Below, one piece after another: positions 10,701 to 18,539 of a DNA stretch of 64,000 nucleotides. The notes beneath the pieces are model-generated. The model was not told the DNA's origin. It did not search any database and saw only the letters and a list, made by a program, of their open reading frames with translations. The first letter of the stretch is position 1, and each line of letters opens with the position of its first letter. Where the stretch lies: assembly GCF_024169245.1 (NCBI RefSeq), contig NZ_JALJWP010000001.1, forward strand, positions 682,001 through 746,000, given 5' to 3'. A program made the translations under genes and the position numbers. Source of the stretch: Pseudomonas koreensis. Lineage in GTDB: Bacteria > Pseudomonadota > Gammaproteobacteria > Pseudomonadales > Pseudomonadaceae.

Positions 10701-11508
10701 CATAGCACTGGAACACGAATTGCGCCGCGCCATCGAGCGCAACGAACTCTTTCTCTACTACCAACCGAAAATCAGCCTTGTCGACCACAGTCTGGTGGGC
10801 GCTGAAGCATTGATCCGCTGGCGCCATCCGACCTTTGGCGAAGTGCCGCCAGAGCACTTCATTCCGCTAGCTGAAGAGAATGGCATGATCCTGCAAATCG
10901 GCGACTGGGTTCTCGAGACCGCCTGCAGGCAGATGTTCGAGTGGAATCAGATCCACGAACCGCTCGGTCCGCTCTCGGTTAATCTTGCCGGCGCGCAACT
11001 GCGCCAACCGAACCTGCTCGCGCGCATCGAGCAACTGCTCAAGGACAACCGCCTCAGGCCGGATTTACTGCAACTGGAAATTACCGAGAATTTCATCATG
11101 AGTCAGGCCGAAGAGGCGCTGGCGGTGCTGCACCAGCTCAAACACCTCGGCGTACAGCTGGCGATCGACGACTTCGGCACCGGCTACTCCTCGCTCAGCT
11201 ATCTCAAACGCCTGCCGTTGGACATTCTCAAGATCGATCAGTCTTTCGTCCGCGGACTGCCCGACGATCCCCACGACGCGGCGATCGTGCGCGCCATCAT
11301 CGCGCTCGGCCGCAGCATGCAATTCACGGTGATCGCCGAAGGCGTGGAAACCCAGGCGCAACAACAATTCCTCACCGCTGAGGGCTGTGAACAGATCCAG
11401 GGCTACATCGTCAGCCTGCCACTGCCACCGGACGAATTCGCCGCGACGTTTCTGCATGTGACCGTATCGGATTTTTCGGATAGCACAGCCGCGAAACCGT
11501 CGCTATAA
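7762..11508 (+). CDS. rmcA: RmcA-like redox/ligand-sensing GGDEF-EAL c-di-GMP enzyme
   Basis: Large inner-membrane c-di-GMP enzyme of 1248 residues. It has a signal sequence (1-22) and a periplasmic SBP_bac_3 (Venus-flytrap) domain (about 30-255). A membrane helix (about 270-295) and four PAS domains (about 320-830) follow. The GGDEF domain has an intact RLGGDEF (motif at 887-891). The EAL domain has EAL at 1015-1017 and DDFGTGYSS further on. Both catalytic motifs look intact. Architecture, length and position after rpoD match P. aeruginosa RmcA (PA0575), a phosphodiesterase that senses phenazine/redox state and arginine. The ATG at 7762 begins the signal peptide. Redox ligand binding is inferred from the family. 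Confidence 0.9.
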   Translation: MPRLAPVLFLLSLMICTATADALTLTDEERSWLAAHPDLRLGVDASWPPFEFRDDQNRYQGLAADYIDVIRQRLAIKLTPIEPVSWTVVLEQVKKGKIDLLPGIMSTPERQNYLSFTRPYLDFPIVILAHVGGAQPRKLDDLYGLKIAVVDNYAPHELLRTHHPDLNLVAMPNVSSALQALATDEVDAVVGDLASSVWSLRQLKLDGLYVSGETPYRYQLAMAVPRDNKVLVGILDKVLADMTPAEISSIQEHWVGNVLDHRSFWSDLLVYGLPGLLLLITVLAVVIRINRRLSSEITRRIDLEQELRSSEYHYRGLVESLSAIAWEARMSDFTYSYVSPHAEDLLGYPQSHWLIPGFWHNIIHPADLTRTQNYCKEALRQGRDHIVDYRVITADGRCLWVRDIVSLIEHGHEPVMRGLMIDISEIKRTEEALRLSEQKFASVFEQCPDILVIARSSDGCLLEVNEAFEEQIGLRAEDVIGQTATHLNIWGIPGVGPGLLQRLQAGSIRNLEMPFRRNNGQVFTGLISAEPFDLDTTPALVVVVRDISQLKETQQQLQTSEEKFAKAFHASPDGLLLSRQSDGLLLEVNEGFSRITGFNSAMSVDRSTLDLGIWVNLNERKQMLDLLQRDGFVRDFTCHIRRSDGQIRLCEVSSRPLPIGDEDCMLTIARDITERHLMQEKLQQAATVFESTAEGVLITDTQQHISAVNRAFTEITGYSESEALGHTPRLLASGLHDSAFYAAMWHQLTDEGHWQGEISNRRKNGELYPSWLTISAVRNRDKFITHFVAVFADISSLKHAQAKLDYQAHHDPLTGLPNRTLFESRLHTALTSQQENGGQGAVLFLDLDRFKHINDSLGHPVGDLLLKGIAVRLKEQLRDIDTVARLGGDEFIILLPGLQQASDADNIATKLLNCFGAPFQAGEHEFFISASIGTSLYPRDGCDVATLVKNADAAMYRSKAKGRNRVESYTRDLTAQASERIALEHELRRAIERNELFLYYQPKISLVDHSLVGAEALIRWRHPTFGEVPPEHFIPLAEENGMILQIGDWVLETACRQMFEWNQIHEPLGPLSVNLAGAQLRQPNLLARIEQLLKDNRLRPDLLQLEITENFIMSQAEEALAVLHQLKHLGVQLAIDDFGTGYSSLSYLKRLPLDILKIDQSFVRGLPDDPHDAAIVRAIIALGRSMQFTVIAEGVETQAQQQFLTAEGCEQIQGYIVSLPLPPDEFAATFLHVTVSDFSDSTAAKPSL

Positions 11509-11523
11509 TCCGCGGCCTACTGA

Positions 11524-11600
11524 GGGCCTATAGCTCAGTTGGTTAGAGCAGAGGACTCATAATCCTTTGGTCCACGGTTCGAGTCCGTGTGGGCCCACCA
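11524..11600 (+). tRNA. tRNA-Ile2 with anticodon CAU (lysidine-type)
   Basis: A full cloverleaf of 77 bases with encoded CCA. The anticodon CAT is at 11558-11560 in loop CTCATAA. CAU could mean Met, but the acceptor stem starts GGGCC, giving C4-G69 and C5-G68 pairs. These are positive determinants for TilS, whereas elongator tRNA-Met starts GGCTACG. I therefore call it the minor isoleucine tRNA that reads AUA after lysidine modification. Its 3' 46 bases form the island attachment site. Confidence 0.9.
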
Positions 11601-11601
11601 A
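11555..11601 (+). repeat. attL: left attachment site of the island
   Basis: 47 bases from the anticodon loop of tRNA-Ile2 through CCA plus one base. They are identical to 21255-21301, and the sequences diverge on both sides (GAGG versus AGCA upstream; C versus A downstream). Integration into the 3' end of a tRNA gene, leaving the tRNA intact, is the usual behaviour of tyrosine recombinases. Confidence 0.95.
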
Positions 11602-11605
11602 CTCC

Positions 11606-11631
11606 AAAGCCGCGCATTGCGCGGCTTTCGC
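11606..11631 (+). terminator. Hairpin after tRNA-Ile2
   Basis: AAAGCCGCGC (11606-11615) pairs with GCGCGGCTTT (11619-11628) over a three-base loop, directly after the tRNA. The U tract is only three bases. A closely similar hairpin with a longer U tract follows attR at 21306. Confidence 0.6.
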
Positions 11632-11726
11632 GTTTCTGGCGGAACCATCGCGGATACAGTCCTATGGTCCAAAGGTACAAATTAGGTACAGTGCGGCTTC
11701 GCTTGCACGCCTTTGGAGTCCTTCAG

Positions 11727-12612
11727 ATGGCCACAATCGTCAAAACCCCTGCCGGCACCTGGAAGGCCGTCATCCGCAAAACCGGATGGCCGACCAACGC
11801 CAAAACCTTCCGCACCAAACGCGACGCCGAAGATTGGTCACGACGCCGAAGACGAAATGGTGCGCGGCGTGTACATCCAGCGCAGCGGATCCGAGCGACT
11901 TACGCTCGAAAAGGCGCTCCAGCGCTATCTCCGTGAAGTGAGCCCTACCAAGAAGCCGACTACACAGCGAGCAGAGGCCACCAAGGCGCAGCAGTTGATA
12001 CAGCATCTGGGCAAGTATTCCCTCGCGGCGTTATCGTCTGAGGTGATCGCTAACTATCGCGACACCCGCCTGGGCTCACTCACCAACCGCGGCAATCCCA
12101 CGAGTAACAATACCGTGCGGCTGGAGCTGGCTTTGCTAAGCCATCTGTTCACGGTTGCGATTCAAGAGTGGGGGCTTGGATTGACCTTTAACCCGGTGCT
12201 CAATATTCGTAAGCCGAGCCCAGGCGAAGGTCGAAATAGACGCCTCATGGCTGATGAGGAAAAACGCCTATTGGCAGCAGTGAACAAGCACAGCAACCCC
12301 ATGCTGGGGTGGATTGTCCAGATTGCCTTGGCAACGGGCATGCGCGCTTCTGAGATCGCGAGCCTACGTCGCTCACAGATTGATATCCAAAAACGGATAG
12401 TGCGGCTCTCAGACACGAAAAACGATAGCGCTCGTACCGTCCCTCTGAGCAAATTAGCTACCGAGGTATTTCGTACCGCCCTGGCGAACCCGGTTCGCTT
12501 GCGGGAAGGGGGGAGGGATGGGAAAGCAATACTATCCGCACCAGCCACATTTACAACAGTAGAATGGTGCCCTTGTGATACTAAAGATTTAACGGTGCTA
12601 CCCATCAAGTAA
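11727..12612 (+). pseudogene. Tyrosine integrase, frameshifted and C-terminally truncated
   Basis: Island integrase remnant. The start MATIVKTPAGTWKAVIRK is read in one frame from the ATG at 11727 (GGAG upstream). After DAEDW the homology jumps by one base near 11845-11855 to EDEMVRGVYIQ. The rest runs to 12612 and shows the SAM-like core-binding domain and the first catalytic Arg box (ATGMRASEIASLR). The beta-turn Lys region (TKNDSARTVPLS) is also present. Homology stops soon after; the HxxR box and nucleophilic Tyr are missing. Recombinase activity is therefore not expected. It lies next to attL, the usual place. Confidence 0.85.
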
Positions 12613-12641
12613 ATATCGCTAGCGATCAACGCTTTAAACTA

Positions 12642-13736
12642 TCAAACACAAACACGTATTAAATGCTCAGCCGCCTCGGTAAACTTTACTTTAAATAGCT
12701 CAATTTGCTCTAGCTGATTATCAGCCCACTTCCGACGATCTCGCAATGTAACCACTTGCTCATGATTATCTAGATCAGCCAGCGGAACGTGCAACCACAG
12801 ACTGTTTTGAATTAGAACGTTTGCATCTTCAATATCACCAATTCTGTAGTTAGTTGGAAGACCATTAGCAACAGGCTGATATGTTTTTATTCCATCCTTA
12901 AGAACAACTACCAAATCTCGATCCACTGCGGCAACTATATGCTCATGCATAGTTTCATCAGCTTGCAACATTTCTTTTTCACCAAGCTCAGCACCAGCTA
13001 AAATTTCAGCACTTGTTCGTCTTTTACGTGCCGTATCAAAGCCGTTAAATATCCAGCCTGCAAAAACAGGCTGGCCTAAATCGTCAAATGTATTGAGGTG
13101 CGCGTTAGTCGTTTTGAAGCGTTGCAACCCCATATTCCAGTCAGCCACAAACGCTGGCACCATCTGCCCTATCAGCCCCACACAATAAACACTAAAGTTA
13201 TCAGATGTACACGGAACAATGTAGTAGTCTGATGAGTAAAATGCGGCTCTAACTAGAGCACCAAATGATGGCGGCAAATCAACTATAACGTAATCATAGT
13301 TTGCACCATTAATCTTCTCGGCCGCAGCAATTATCCGCTTTAAAACGACATACCTCGAAAGCCCACTCCCCATCAGCAGGTCGTTACCAACATTTAAAGA
13401 GTCAGCATAGATATTGAGCCAAAAGTCCCCAGCAACAAGATCTACGTTTTCATTCGTGAACTCACCCTTATGCAAAAATAACTCTTCACCACCAGTATTT
13501 TGAAGAAAATGCTGAAGAAAAGAACGTATCGTAGATCCGTATGGTGATGTCTTGGTGCCCAATGTTTCCGCAAACCTTTCCTCACCCAACATAGCGATGG
13601 AAAGATTACATTGCGGATCAAAATCAACTAGAAGAACTTTTTTACCAAGTTCCCCCAAGGCATGTCCCAAATTCCAACAAATGGTAGACTTTCCTACCCC
13701 ACCTTTGTTGTTGAATATTGATATTTGCTTTGCCAT
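12642..13736 (-). CDS. ParA/MinD-type ATPase, orphan
   Basis: 364-residue P-loop ATPase of the ParA family. The deviant Walker A KGGVGKST is at 11-18 and includes the signature Lys. VLLVDFDPQCNLS follows at about 34-46, and a DYVIVDLPPSFG Walker B-like segment near 145-156. Such proteins partition plasmids or integrative elements with a ParB partner, but no ParB gene or obvious parS array is visible. Codon use is AT-rich relative to the host genes. It is convergent with the integrase remnant (29-base gap). It could help maintain an excised island or be a leftover of a larger element. Confidence 0.85.
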   Translation of the reverse strand: MAKQISIFNNKGGVGKSTICWNLGHALGELGKKVLLVDFDPQCNLSIAMLGEERFAETLGTKTSPYGSTIRSFLQHFLQNTGGEELFLHKGEFTNENVDLVAGDFWLNIYADSLNVGNDLLMGSGLSRYVVLKRIIAAAEKINGANYDYVIVDLPPSFGALVRAAFYSSDYYIVPCTSDNFSVYCVGLIGQMVPAFVADWNMGLQRFKTTNAHLNTFDDLGQPVFAGWIFNGFDTARKRRTSAEILAGAELGEKEMLQADETMHEHIVAAVDRDLVVVLKDGIKTYQPVANGLPTNYRIGDIEDANVLIQNSLWLHVPLADLDNHEQVVTLRDRRKWADNQLEQIELFKVKFTEAAEHLIRVCV

Positions 13737-14240
13737 ATTATTCCCTTATTAGCATTTAGAAAATCGTTAATCTGTTTGAGTTATTAATGTACTTACCCCA
13801 AGCCAGAGCCTTTCCAAGCGCATGATGGCAAGACGACAGTAGTATGCAGAAAACAATCTGCGATTACTACGCAGCCACTCCGCGCTCCGCTGGGGCAACC
13901 CCTTCGGGTGCATCCCGTGTCCGAACTTGCCGGACCGGCCGCGAGGCAGGCACGGCGGGCGGAGCCCTTGACCTCCCCTAGCGATAGGCTGAGCGCTTCC
14001 TGTGGAGTCTAGGGTACGGCTACGCCCGTCATCCTCACCCGTTCGGTGCTCGCCTTCGGCTCCGCTCCGCATGCGGCCTCCGGTACCGCTCTTGACACCA
14101 CATCCAGCAAAAACCTTGGTACTTTCACACATGCGAGCTTTCGCGCTCTTACGGGGCCAGCCAAGATCGCGCACATCTGACACTGCCTCAAACCGCTATC
14201 CCTTAAATGATCAGGAATTCTTAAAAATCATCAGGAACCT
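13737..14240. other. Non-coding island segment, GC-rich centre, possible origin region
   Basis: About 500 bases with no supportable gene. An AT-rich part next to the ParA gene start leads into a GC-rich block (about 13860-14110) full of short palindromes such as CTCCGC/GCGGAG, then AT-rich sequence again before the VbhA-like gene. Its place upstream of a mobC remnant makes it a candidate for an oriT or replication-origin remnant. I see no recognised nic-site consensus, so the role is a guess. Confidence 0.35.
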
Positions 14241-14498
14241 ATGACTTCAGGCGACCAAGAAACCGCGCAACATCAAAGCAACATTGAGATTTCAGCCGGA
14301 GTTGACCACCCCAAGGTATCCCAACTCTCGGAGGCTGAGCGGAATAAGCGAAGGGAGGCCGTCGCCTTTGCCAATGCCTCAGCAAACCTGTCTGCATTTG
14401 AAATCACAGACGGTATGAAGCGCCTCGGCGAGCGTTACATCAGCGGTGAGACTAATCTGGAGGAATCTGTAGCCACCTCTCGGAAAGAAAACGCCTAG
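14241..14498 (+). CDS. VbhA-like antitoxin (Fic inhibitor family), orphan and degenerate
   Basis: 85 residues. The C-terminal half (about 43-80), with RREAVAFANASANLS, then GERYISGETNLEE, follows the pattern of VbhA antitoxins, small helical proteins that block Fic-domain AMP-transferase toxins. In VbhA the inhibitory helix carries S-x-x-x-E-G. Here the aligned stretch reads S-A-N-L-S-A, so the blocking Glu and Gly seem replaced. No Fic (HPFxxGNGR) gene is visible anywhere in the island. VbhA-type genes are common beside mobilisation genes, which fits the mobC remnant 16 bases downstream. Possibly a non-functional relic. Confidence 0.65.
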   Translation: MTSGDQETAQHQSNIEISAGVDHPKVSQLSEAERNKRREAVAFANASANLSAFEITDGMKRLGERYISGETNLEESVATSRKENA

Positions 14499-14514
14499 TG
14501 AGTGACTTCCACAT

Positions 14515-15121
14515 ATGCCCAGACTTTCATTGCAGGAGCGCACATCGGACCGGAAAAGCTTGTTCATGAACGGTGCTACAAGGGATAGTGCTGTTTACCG
14601 TGTACGCATACCGGCTGACCTGAAATCAGAATGGGAAGCGCACTGCGAGAAAAAAGGCAGCTCCAGCACGGCATGATCCGAGCGCTAATACGCTACGTCA
14701 TCCTAGATGGAATGCCCCCAGACGTTCAGGATTGGATATCAGGACAAATCGCAGGAGAACCTGACGAAGGTCCGAAACAACGGCTTGAGGTTCGACTTAC
14801 ACCAAGTGAGCACCATGAGGTCGTGGCACGTTCAGAAGCCGAGGGCTGTTCAGCTCAACGCTGGGTAATAAATTGCGTACGAGCTAGTTTGACCAATCAG
14901 CCCCAATTCACCATGGAGGCCACTAAGGCGCTTTGGGATTCGTCGGACAGCTTCGAGCCATTGGGAGAAACCTGAATCAAATAGCCAAAAAACTGAATGA
15001 TGGCAGCGGCCAGGGACTTTCTACGAGGGGAATAAAGCAGCTTTCCGATTATATCCACAGCCACACCGAAGTTGTTTCTGAGCTCCAAGACGCTAGCTTG
15101 AGCCGATGGAAAATTACCTAA
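14515..15121 (+). pseudogene. mobC: mobC-like relaxosome protein, broken by two frameshifts
   Basis: Three pieces in three successive frames make one MobC-like protein of about 200 residues. The N-terminal part (14515-14676) ends YRVRIPADLKSEWEAHCEKK then stop. The middle part (about 14673-14930) reads MIRALIRYVILDG and LTPSEHHEVVARSEAEG. The C-terminal part (14933-15121) contains QLRAIGRNLNQIAKKLN, the family hallmark. Each junction is explained by one lost base (or two gained). MobC proteins help the relaxase open oriT, but no relaxase gene is present. The gene is probably dead. Confidence 0.75.
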
Positions 15122-15222
15122 GGGAGTAAGGGAAAATCTTTTGAAACCCCGTAGCGGTGAGGCGGAGAAAACCTAAGGTGGTCTCAGAGAGACGGTGACC
15201 ACAAACCTTCATAGGAGCGTTT

Positions 15223-15525
15223 ATGAAACTACTCAACGTTTATGATGAGCGAGAGGAAGCGGAGGTAGCAGCTGAAAAGCTTTCCGGCAGCAAGCGTCTA
15301 GCGAGTGAGCGTGACTCAACTACTGTCATCTATAACCTTTTCGGGCTACCCAGTTGGGGAAATTTCCATCGATTGGGAATGTATGACCTCGACGAACTGA
15401 AAATCCTGCTCAGCCGCCGCGCCGCCTGGGAAAGTGAGGACCGTGCCAAGCATGCGCGGATCATAGCTGCTCTGCAGTTGGCATCCAAAAATTATACCCT
15501 TGAGATACCCAAGCATTGGCTCTAG
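15223..15525 (+). CDS. Hypothetical protein, 100 residues
   Basis: A well-framed small gene with a good ribosome-binding site (AGGAG ending about 6 bases before the ATG). The product is soluble and charged, starts MKLLNVYDEREEAEVAAEKL and ends LEIPKHWL, with no signal peptide or membrane segment. I do not recognise the family. It lies between the mobC remnant and the ATPase operon, about 340 bases upstream of the latter, so it may be island maintenance cargo rather than part of the defence-like operon. Confidence 0.6.
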   Translation: MKLLNVYDEREEAEVAAEKLSGSKRLASERDSTTVIYNLFGLPSWGNFHRLGMYDLDELKILLSRRAAWESEDRAKHARIIAALQLASKNYTLEIPKHWL

Positions 15526-15861
15526 ATGATCGCGACAGCAGAAACTGAGCGATTTGCGTGTACCACTGATAAACGGAATGCAGAGCCCGTCGACCTCCCA
15601 CGTAGCATGTAATACGATCCCATCTGTCAGGGGGCCCTGAACGAGGATTCCCCAAGCGTGCATCCGGGACGGCCGGCAGAACATGTTCCTTGGCTGCGGC
15701 GCTGCTAGAGGGCAGCACTAATTACTTTAGGAAAGCTGTTACCTGGGCCTGGTAAAAAACTGAAAGCTCAGCGCCGGACACACGTTTTTTGAGTACTATG
15801 TTGAAAATGGGCAGGCATTTTGCCTCCACAGCATCAGGACAACGCAAGGAAGCCGCTATTC
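15526..15861. other. Leader region of the island ATPase operon
   Basis: About 335 bases without a supportable gene. The last 120 bases are AT-rich and must contain the promoter of the three-gene operon. TACTAT (15794-15799) is a possible -10 box, but no convincing -35 partner was found. A TTG at 15820 is in frame with the ATPase gene and could be an alternative start. Confidence 0.4.
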
Positions 15862-17880
15862 ATGATTTCATTTCCGATTTGCGAGCAGCTCGACATCATG
15901 GGGTACGGGCTTTACCCCGGCGAGTCTGGCAATCATGAGTTAAAGATTGATTTCCGACCTGGCCTCACGTTAATTTTGGGTGCAAACGGTCTCGGGAAAA
16001 CGACCTTAATTACATTACTCTTTCGCATGTTAACTGGCCCTGCCGACCTGAGACTTAGAGGCGGTGAAGCTATGGGGACTTCATCACTTGACGCCATAGA
16101 TATAGCCTCTGAAAAGCGTCGCGAATTTGCCCAAAGGGTAAGAGATGGCGCTGACTCAGCAAGTGCGACACTAACTTTTAGTCTTGGCTCGTCCACCATA
16201 AAAGTCACCCGCGCCCTCCGAAACCTTCAGATCCAAGCTCTTTCAATAGATGGCGCCGAATTAACATCTGATGAGAGCACTTACATTTCTGAAGTGTGCT
16301 TGAGGGCTGGCGTCTATGCTTTCGGTGACTTTCTGCTGTTACTTCGCCAACTGATCTTTTACTTTGAGGATCGACGCTCGCTGGTGTGGGATACTATCGC
16401 TCAACGCCAGATACTAAGAACTCTTTTTTTAGTTCCAGAAGAAGCCAAGCAATGGTCTCTGCTGGAAAGAATCGCATTAAAACTGGACAGTGAACTACGA
16501 AACATCCAAGCCGTAATGACGCGAGAGGAACGAAGGACTGACAACACTGTTAAGCGCCTAGTCAACGTCTCAGAAATTCGAATACAGCTGGAGACCGCTG
16601 AAAAAATTATTCGAAATGACGTTTTAAGGCAAGAATTTCTAGGATTGCGGGCTGCGGAATTAGACTCAGTTCTTACAGGTCATCGGCTCAGCAAACTAAG
16701 AGCCGAACAGACAGCCGACGGCGCAAAACGCAATGTAGAAAGAGCACAACTATCTGTAATAGAGCGAGCATTTCCGTCTATCGATGAAAGCATGCGCTAT
16801 ATTTTCGCTCAGCTTGTAAGCGATGGTATATGCCGCGCTTGTGGTCAGAAATCACACTCCGCCGTAGACAGAATGTACAAAAATCTCGAAAACAGGCTGT
16901 GTGCAATCTGCGATCATCCTCTACCCGACGGTAATGTTGTCTCAGCGGCTGAACTCTCTACCAAACGCATCGAAGTTGCTCGAGATGAAGCTAGAAACGC
17001 TTATCAGCACCTTCTATCTGTAGAACGCGTATACAAAGAAACTAATGCGGAGTATTCAGGGGTTCAACTAGAACTAGCCGAGCTCAGTAACCGTATAGAT
17101 CAACAATATCAAAAAATAAGATCTTTGACTAAGCAGCTCCCACCCGAGGAAGCGTCAATTCGAGAAGCTCAGAATAGCGTCGAATCTCTGCGATCTCGGG
17201 TAGAGGCACTCCGCGCGCAGTTAGCGGAAGCACAAACCAACTTCTCCGAGTTCGTAGGCATCCGAACTCGCAGAATGCATAACATTGCAGAAGAGCTAAA
17301 ATCCGCCTTTAGCAAATACGCGGAAGGTTTTTTACTCGAAAAAATATCTCTCAGCTGGTCTCCAGTACAACAGAAAGTTGGTCAGTTTCGTGACAATCCG
17401 TTCATCGAGTTTCCAGCATTTGGTTTAGATATTACCGGAAGTGACTTTCCGGAACCTGTAAGGCGGGATGGCCCCGAGCAAGTAAGCGAAAGCCAACGAG
17501 AATTTATCGATTTAGCATTTAGAATGGCACTGATTGAGGTGTCAGCGGCTAACAGCGATGGAACACTTGTAATTGATGCACCAGAATCGTCACTAGATGC
17601 CGTTTTTGTTAAAAGGGCAGCAGAAGTACTAGGTCGATTCGCAACTGCTGGTAGTAATAACAGGTTGGTAGTGACATCCAATATTCTCTCAGGCGACTTA
17701 CTCCCAGAATTAATTAGAGCCTCTAGTGACGACAATCATACGGCGTACATCGTGGACCTATTTGAACTTGGAGTGCCCACTGCCGCCATTAAGGAGCTTC
17801 ACGAAGAATATGCCCACTTCAGAAGCAGCCTTTACCAGCAGATAGAGCTGCGAAAGATTACTGGAGTTGCAGATCAATGA
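15862..17880 (+). CDS. SMC/Rad50-like ABC ATPase with double CxxC motif (ABC-3C-type component 1)
   Basis: 672 residues with split ABC-ATPase halves around a coiled coil. Walker A GANGLGKTT is at 40-48. A long charged helical middle (about 215-500) is interrupted by two CxxC pairs (C324/C327 and C347/C350), like a zinc hook at the coil tip. A signature-like SESQREFIDLAFRMAL precedes Walker B LVIDAPESSLD (569-579, with D572 and E575). This layout matches the ATPases of ABC-three-component conflict systems such as Lamassu LmuB, which sense or clamp foreign DNA and control an effector. The ATG at 15862 has AAGGA upstream. It overlaps the next gene by ATGA. Confidence 0.85.
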   Translation: MISFPICEQLDIMGYGLYPGESGNHELKIDFRPGLTLILGANGLGKTTLITLLFRMLTGPADLRLRGGEAMGTSSLDAIDIASEKRREFAQRVRDGADSASATLTFSLGSSTIKVTRALRNLQIQALSIDGAELTSDESTYISEVCLRAGVYAFGDFLLLLRQLIFYFEDRRSLVWDTIAQRQILRTLFLVPEEAKQWSLLERIALKLDSELRNIQAVMTREERRTDNTVKRLVNVSEIRIQLETAEKIIRNDVLRQEFLGLRAAELDSVLTGHRLSKLRAEQTADGAKRNVERAQLSVIERAFPSIDESMRYIFAQLVSDGICRACGQKSHSAVDRMYKNLENRLCAICDHPLPDGNVVSAAELSTKRIEVARDEARNAYQHLLSVERVYKETNAEYSGVQLELAELSNRIDQQYQKIRSLTKQLPPEEASIREAQNSVESLRSRVEALRAQLAEAQTNFSEFVGIRTRRMHNIAEELKSAFSKYAEGFLLEKISLSWSPVQQKVGQFRDNPFIEFPAFGLDITGSDFPEPVRRDGPEQVSESQREFIDLAFRMALIEVSAANSDGTLVIDAPESSLDAVFVKRAAEVLGRFATAGSNNRLVVTSNILSGDLLPELIRASSDDNHTAYIVDLFELGVPTAAIKELHEEYAHFRSSLYQQIELRKITGVADQ

Positions 17881-18539
17881 CTATGGTTGATATACCTGAT
17901 CAACCGGAGGATCGGAATCTCGATTTGCTGCGTCAAATACGAATTCTACTTCTTCTGGACGGCGCTGCCGATGCCGGGCTTGAACCGGTACCACTCCCAA
18001 TTCTTCACTCATTGGCTTACCTCAGCAACGCACTCGCCCCTGTCTGGAATCTGCAAGCGTTTGATGGAAAAGTACTAAAACGTCGCGGGAGTCCGTTCTA
18101 TCCAATACTTCAATGGGATGTGGACCACCTAGTTGGAAGGGGAATAATAAAAGTAAATGATGTCAGATATTCACAATACGATGGACAGTGGCGAATAGAT
18201 GCTAGTTACACACTAAATGAATTAGTAGCACCAAAAATATTATTAGCTATCAATGACACTGGATATGAACCCGGCCTAAAGGAGTTCTGCTCAGAACTCG
18301 CCCAAGCAGTGGCTTCATTACCTTATGACCTGTTGACCGCGATCCTCGGTGAAGATGCCTCTTATGGAGATCCAACTATTGAGGTATCCAACGTTGTAAA
18401 TTTTGGAGAAGGACGCTCCGTGAACTTCACAGCAAATTCAGCGGAAGCATTTCGCCCAGACTTAGCGCTTACACCGAGCGAACGAGTCCACATGTATGTC
18501 CAGCATTTGCAAGACAGGGCCGAACGCCATGCTAGTTAA
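17877..18539 (+). CDS. ABC-3C middle-component-like protein
   Basis: 220 residues, no membrane segment. The region around 40-90 (LPILHSLAYLSNALAP, then FDGKVLKRRGSPFYP and WDVDHLVGRGIIKV) has the helix-helix-wing look of winged-helix middle components in ABC-three-component systems. It starts in an ATGA overlap with the ATPase gene and overlaps the nuclease gene by 11 bases, so the three proteins are made together and probably form a complex. It would bridge the ATPase and the effector. Family placement is by pattern and context, not by a database match. Confidence 0.65.
   Translation: MTMVDIPDQPEDRNLDLLRQIRILLLLDGAADAGLEPVPLPILHSLAYLSNALAPVWNLQAFDGKVLKRRGSPFYPILQWDVDHLVGRGIIKVNDVRYSQYDGQWRIDASYTLNELVAPKILLAINDTGYEPGLKEFCSELAQAVASLPYDLLTAILGEDASYGDPTIEVSNVVNFGEGRSVNFTANSAEAFRPDLALTPSERVHMYVQHLQDRAERHAS

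Noticed and set aside
13767..14183. Minus-strand protein in the GC-rich island segment
   Set aside because: Composition is driven by palindromic GC-rich DNA, no start signal is visible, and two overlapping frames look equally poor.
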